Assembly: GCA_018699075.1 (NCBI GenBank)
Contig: JABIPV010000368.1
Span: 1-5,790 of the forward strand
Source of the DNA: Kordiimonadaceae bacterium
GTDB taxonomy: Bacteria > Pseudomonadota > Alphaproteobacteria > Sphingomonadales > Emcibacteraceae
Direction of reading: 5' to 3'
Length of the DNA: 5,790 nucleotides
Shown piece by piece: positions 5,262-5,790 of the stretch; positions within the stretch are counted from its first letter, which is position 1, and every line of letters starts with the position of its first letter. The notes below the pieces were generated by a model that ran no database searches, was not told the DNA's origin, and was given only the letters and a program-made list of their open reading frames with translations. The position numbers and the translations under genes were made by a program.

Positions 5262-5790
5262 ATGAATAAATTTCGCAAAATATTAATCATTTATAACCCA
5301 AATGCCGGTCAGCGGCACCGAAGCAAGTTTGAGAAAATAATAAAGAAATTAGAAATTGAAAAGATATATTTGCAAGTTGTAGCGACTGAATATGCAGGAC
5401 ATGGTAAAGAAATTGCACGTCAATATTCTGGTGATAATAATTATGACATGATCGTCGCAGCAGGAGGGGACGGTACTATTAATTAAGTTATTAACGGATG
5501 TTATGGATCAGATGTTCCATTAGGAATTATACCGCTAGGAACTGCAAATGTGCTTTCTAAAGAAATTGGTCTAAAAAATAATAGAGATCAAATAGTGCAA
5601 ACGATTTTGTCAGGGCAGGCTGATAAAGTATTTATCCCCAAAATTAATCAACAATATTTTTCATTAATGGCTAGTGTTGGTTTAGATGCATATTCAGTAA
5701 AATTCGTCAGCAGTGGTTTAAAAAAAATGGTCGGTGAAGCGGCCTATATATTTTCATTTTTACGCCAACTTTTTAAACCACAAAAAGCAA
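5262..5790 (+). pseudogene. Diacylglycerol/lipid kinase family gene with in-frame TAA at codon 75 (3' end outside window)
   Basis: The gene encodes a member of the DAGK catalytic-domain family (YegS/DgkB/LCB5 type), enzymes that phosphorylate diacylglycerol or related lipids with ATP at the membrane face. Seen motifs are IYNPNAG (residues 10-16), a TEYAGHGKEIA segment (42-52) and the nucleotide-binding GGDGTIN (68-74). Codon 75 is TAA (5484-5486) where the family has the Glu of GGDGTINEV; a single G-to-T change from GAA would produce it. The same frame then stays open for 101 codons to the window end and carries conserved sequence: VINGC (76-80), IIPLGTANVLSKEIGL (89-104) and FSLMASVGLDA. The intact downstream motifs point to a recent nonsense mutation or a sequence error, not old decay. 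If real, the 74-residue product lacks most of the catalytic domain. The start has a good AGGA ribosome site. It is divergent from the protease gene. Confidence 0.85.

Noticed and set aside
5484..5486. Stop codon reassignment or programmed recoding in the lipid kinase gene
   Set aside because: TAA is not used for selenocysteine (TGA) or pyrrolysine (TAG), and TAA ends several neighbouring genes normally, so mutation or sequence error is simpler.

Overview
The window most likely comes from a Gram-negative, AT-leaning alphaproteobacterium. The evidence is a lipobox-bearing subtilisin with a C-terminal autotransporter barrel (which needs an outer membrane), a DUF2889 protein and a DUF4169-type small protein (families I associate mainly with Alphaproteobacteria), and an alphaproteobacterial-looking diacylglycerol-kinase-family protein. 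The taxonomic call is inference from protein flavour; there is no rRNA or other marker in the window.

Layout, left to right. (1) Positions 1-551, plus strand: the C-terminal part of an NhaC-type Na+/H+ antiporter. (2) 548-1863, minus strand: a two-gene queC-queE operon joined by an ATGA overlap. It supplies two consecutive steps of 7-deazaguanine (preQ0/queuosine) synthesis: QueE makes 7-carboxy-7-deazaguanine and QueC converts it to preQ0. (3) 1864-2003: a divergent intergenic region with a sigma70-like promoter candidate for the rightward gene and a tandem imperfect repeat in front of queC. (4) 2004-2558, plus strand: a DUF2889 protein. (5) 2555-2731, minus strand: a 58-residue lysine-rich DUF4169-like protein. 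(6) 2749-5142, minus strand: a 797-residue S8 serine protease with a lipobox and autotransporter domain, resembling SphB1/NalP. (7) 5143-5261: an AT-rich divergent intergenic region. (8) 5262 to the window end, plus strand: a diacylglycerol/lipid kinase-family gene interrupted by an in-frame TAA exactly where the conserved Glu of the GGDGTINE motif should be.

Functionally the window is a set of small independent units rather than one pathway: ion homeostasis, tRNA-modification precursor synthesis, a cell-surface protease and a lipid kinase. The clearest working partnership is queC-queE. The protease and the DUF4169 gene lie on the same strand 17 nt apart and are linked by a four-codon mini-ORF, so they may be co-transcribed or translationally coupled. 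I see no strong evidence for an undescribed multi-gene system. The items most worth a second look are the nonsense codon in the kinase motif, the lipobox autotransporter protease, the small gene with its unusual upstream junction, and the two convergent gene pairs that each share a TTAA double stop. No tRNA, rRNA, CRISPR array, insertion sequence or convincing intrinsic terminator was seen.
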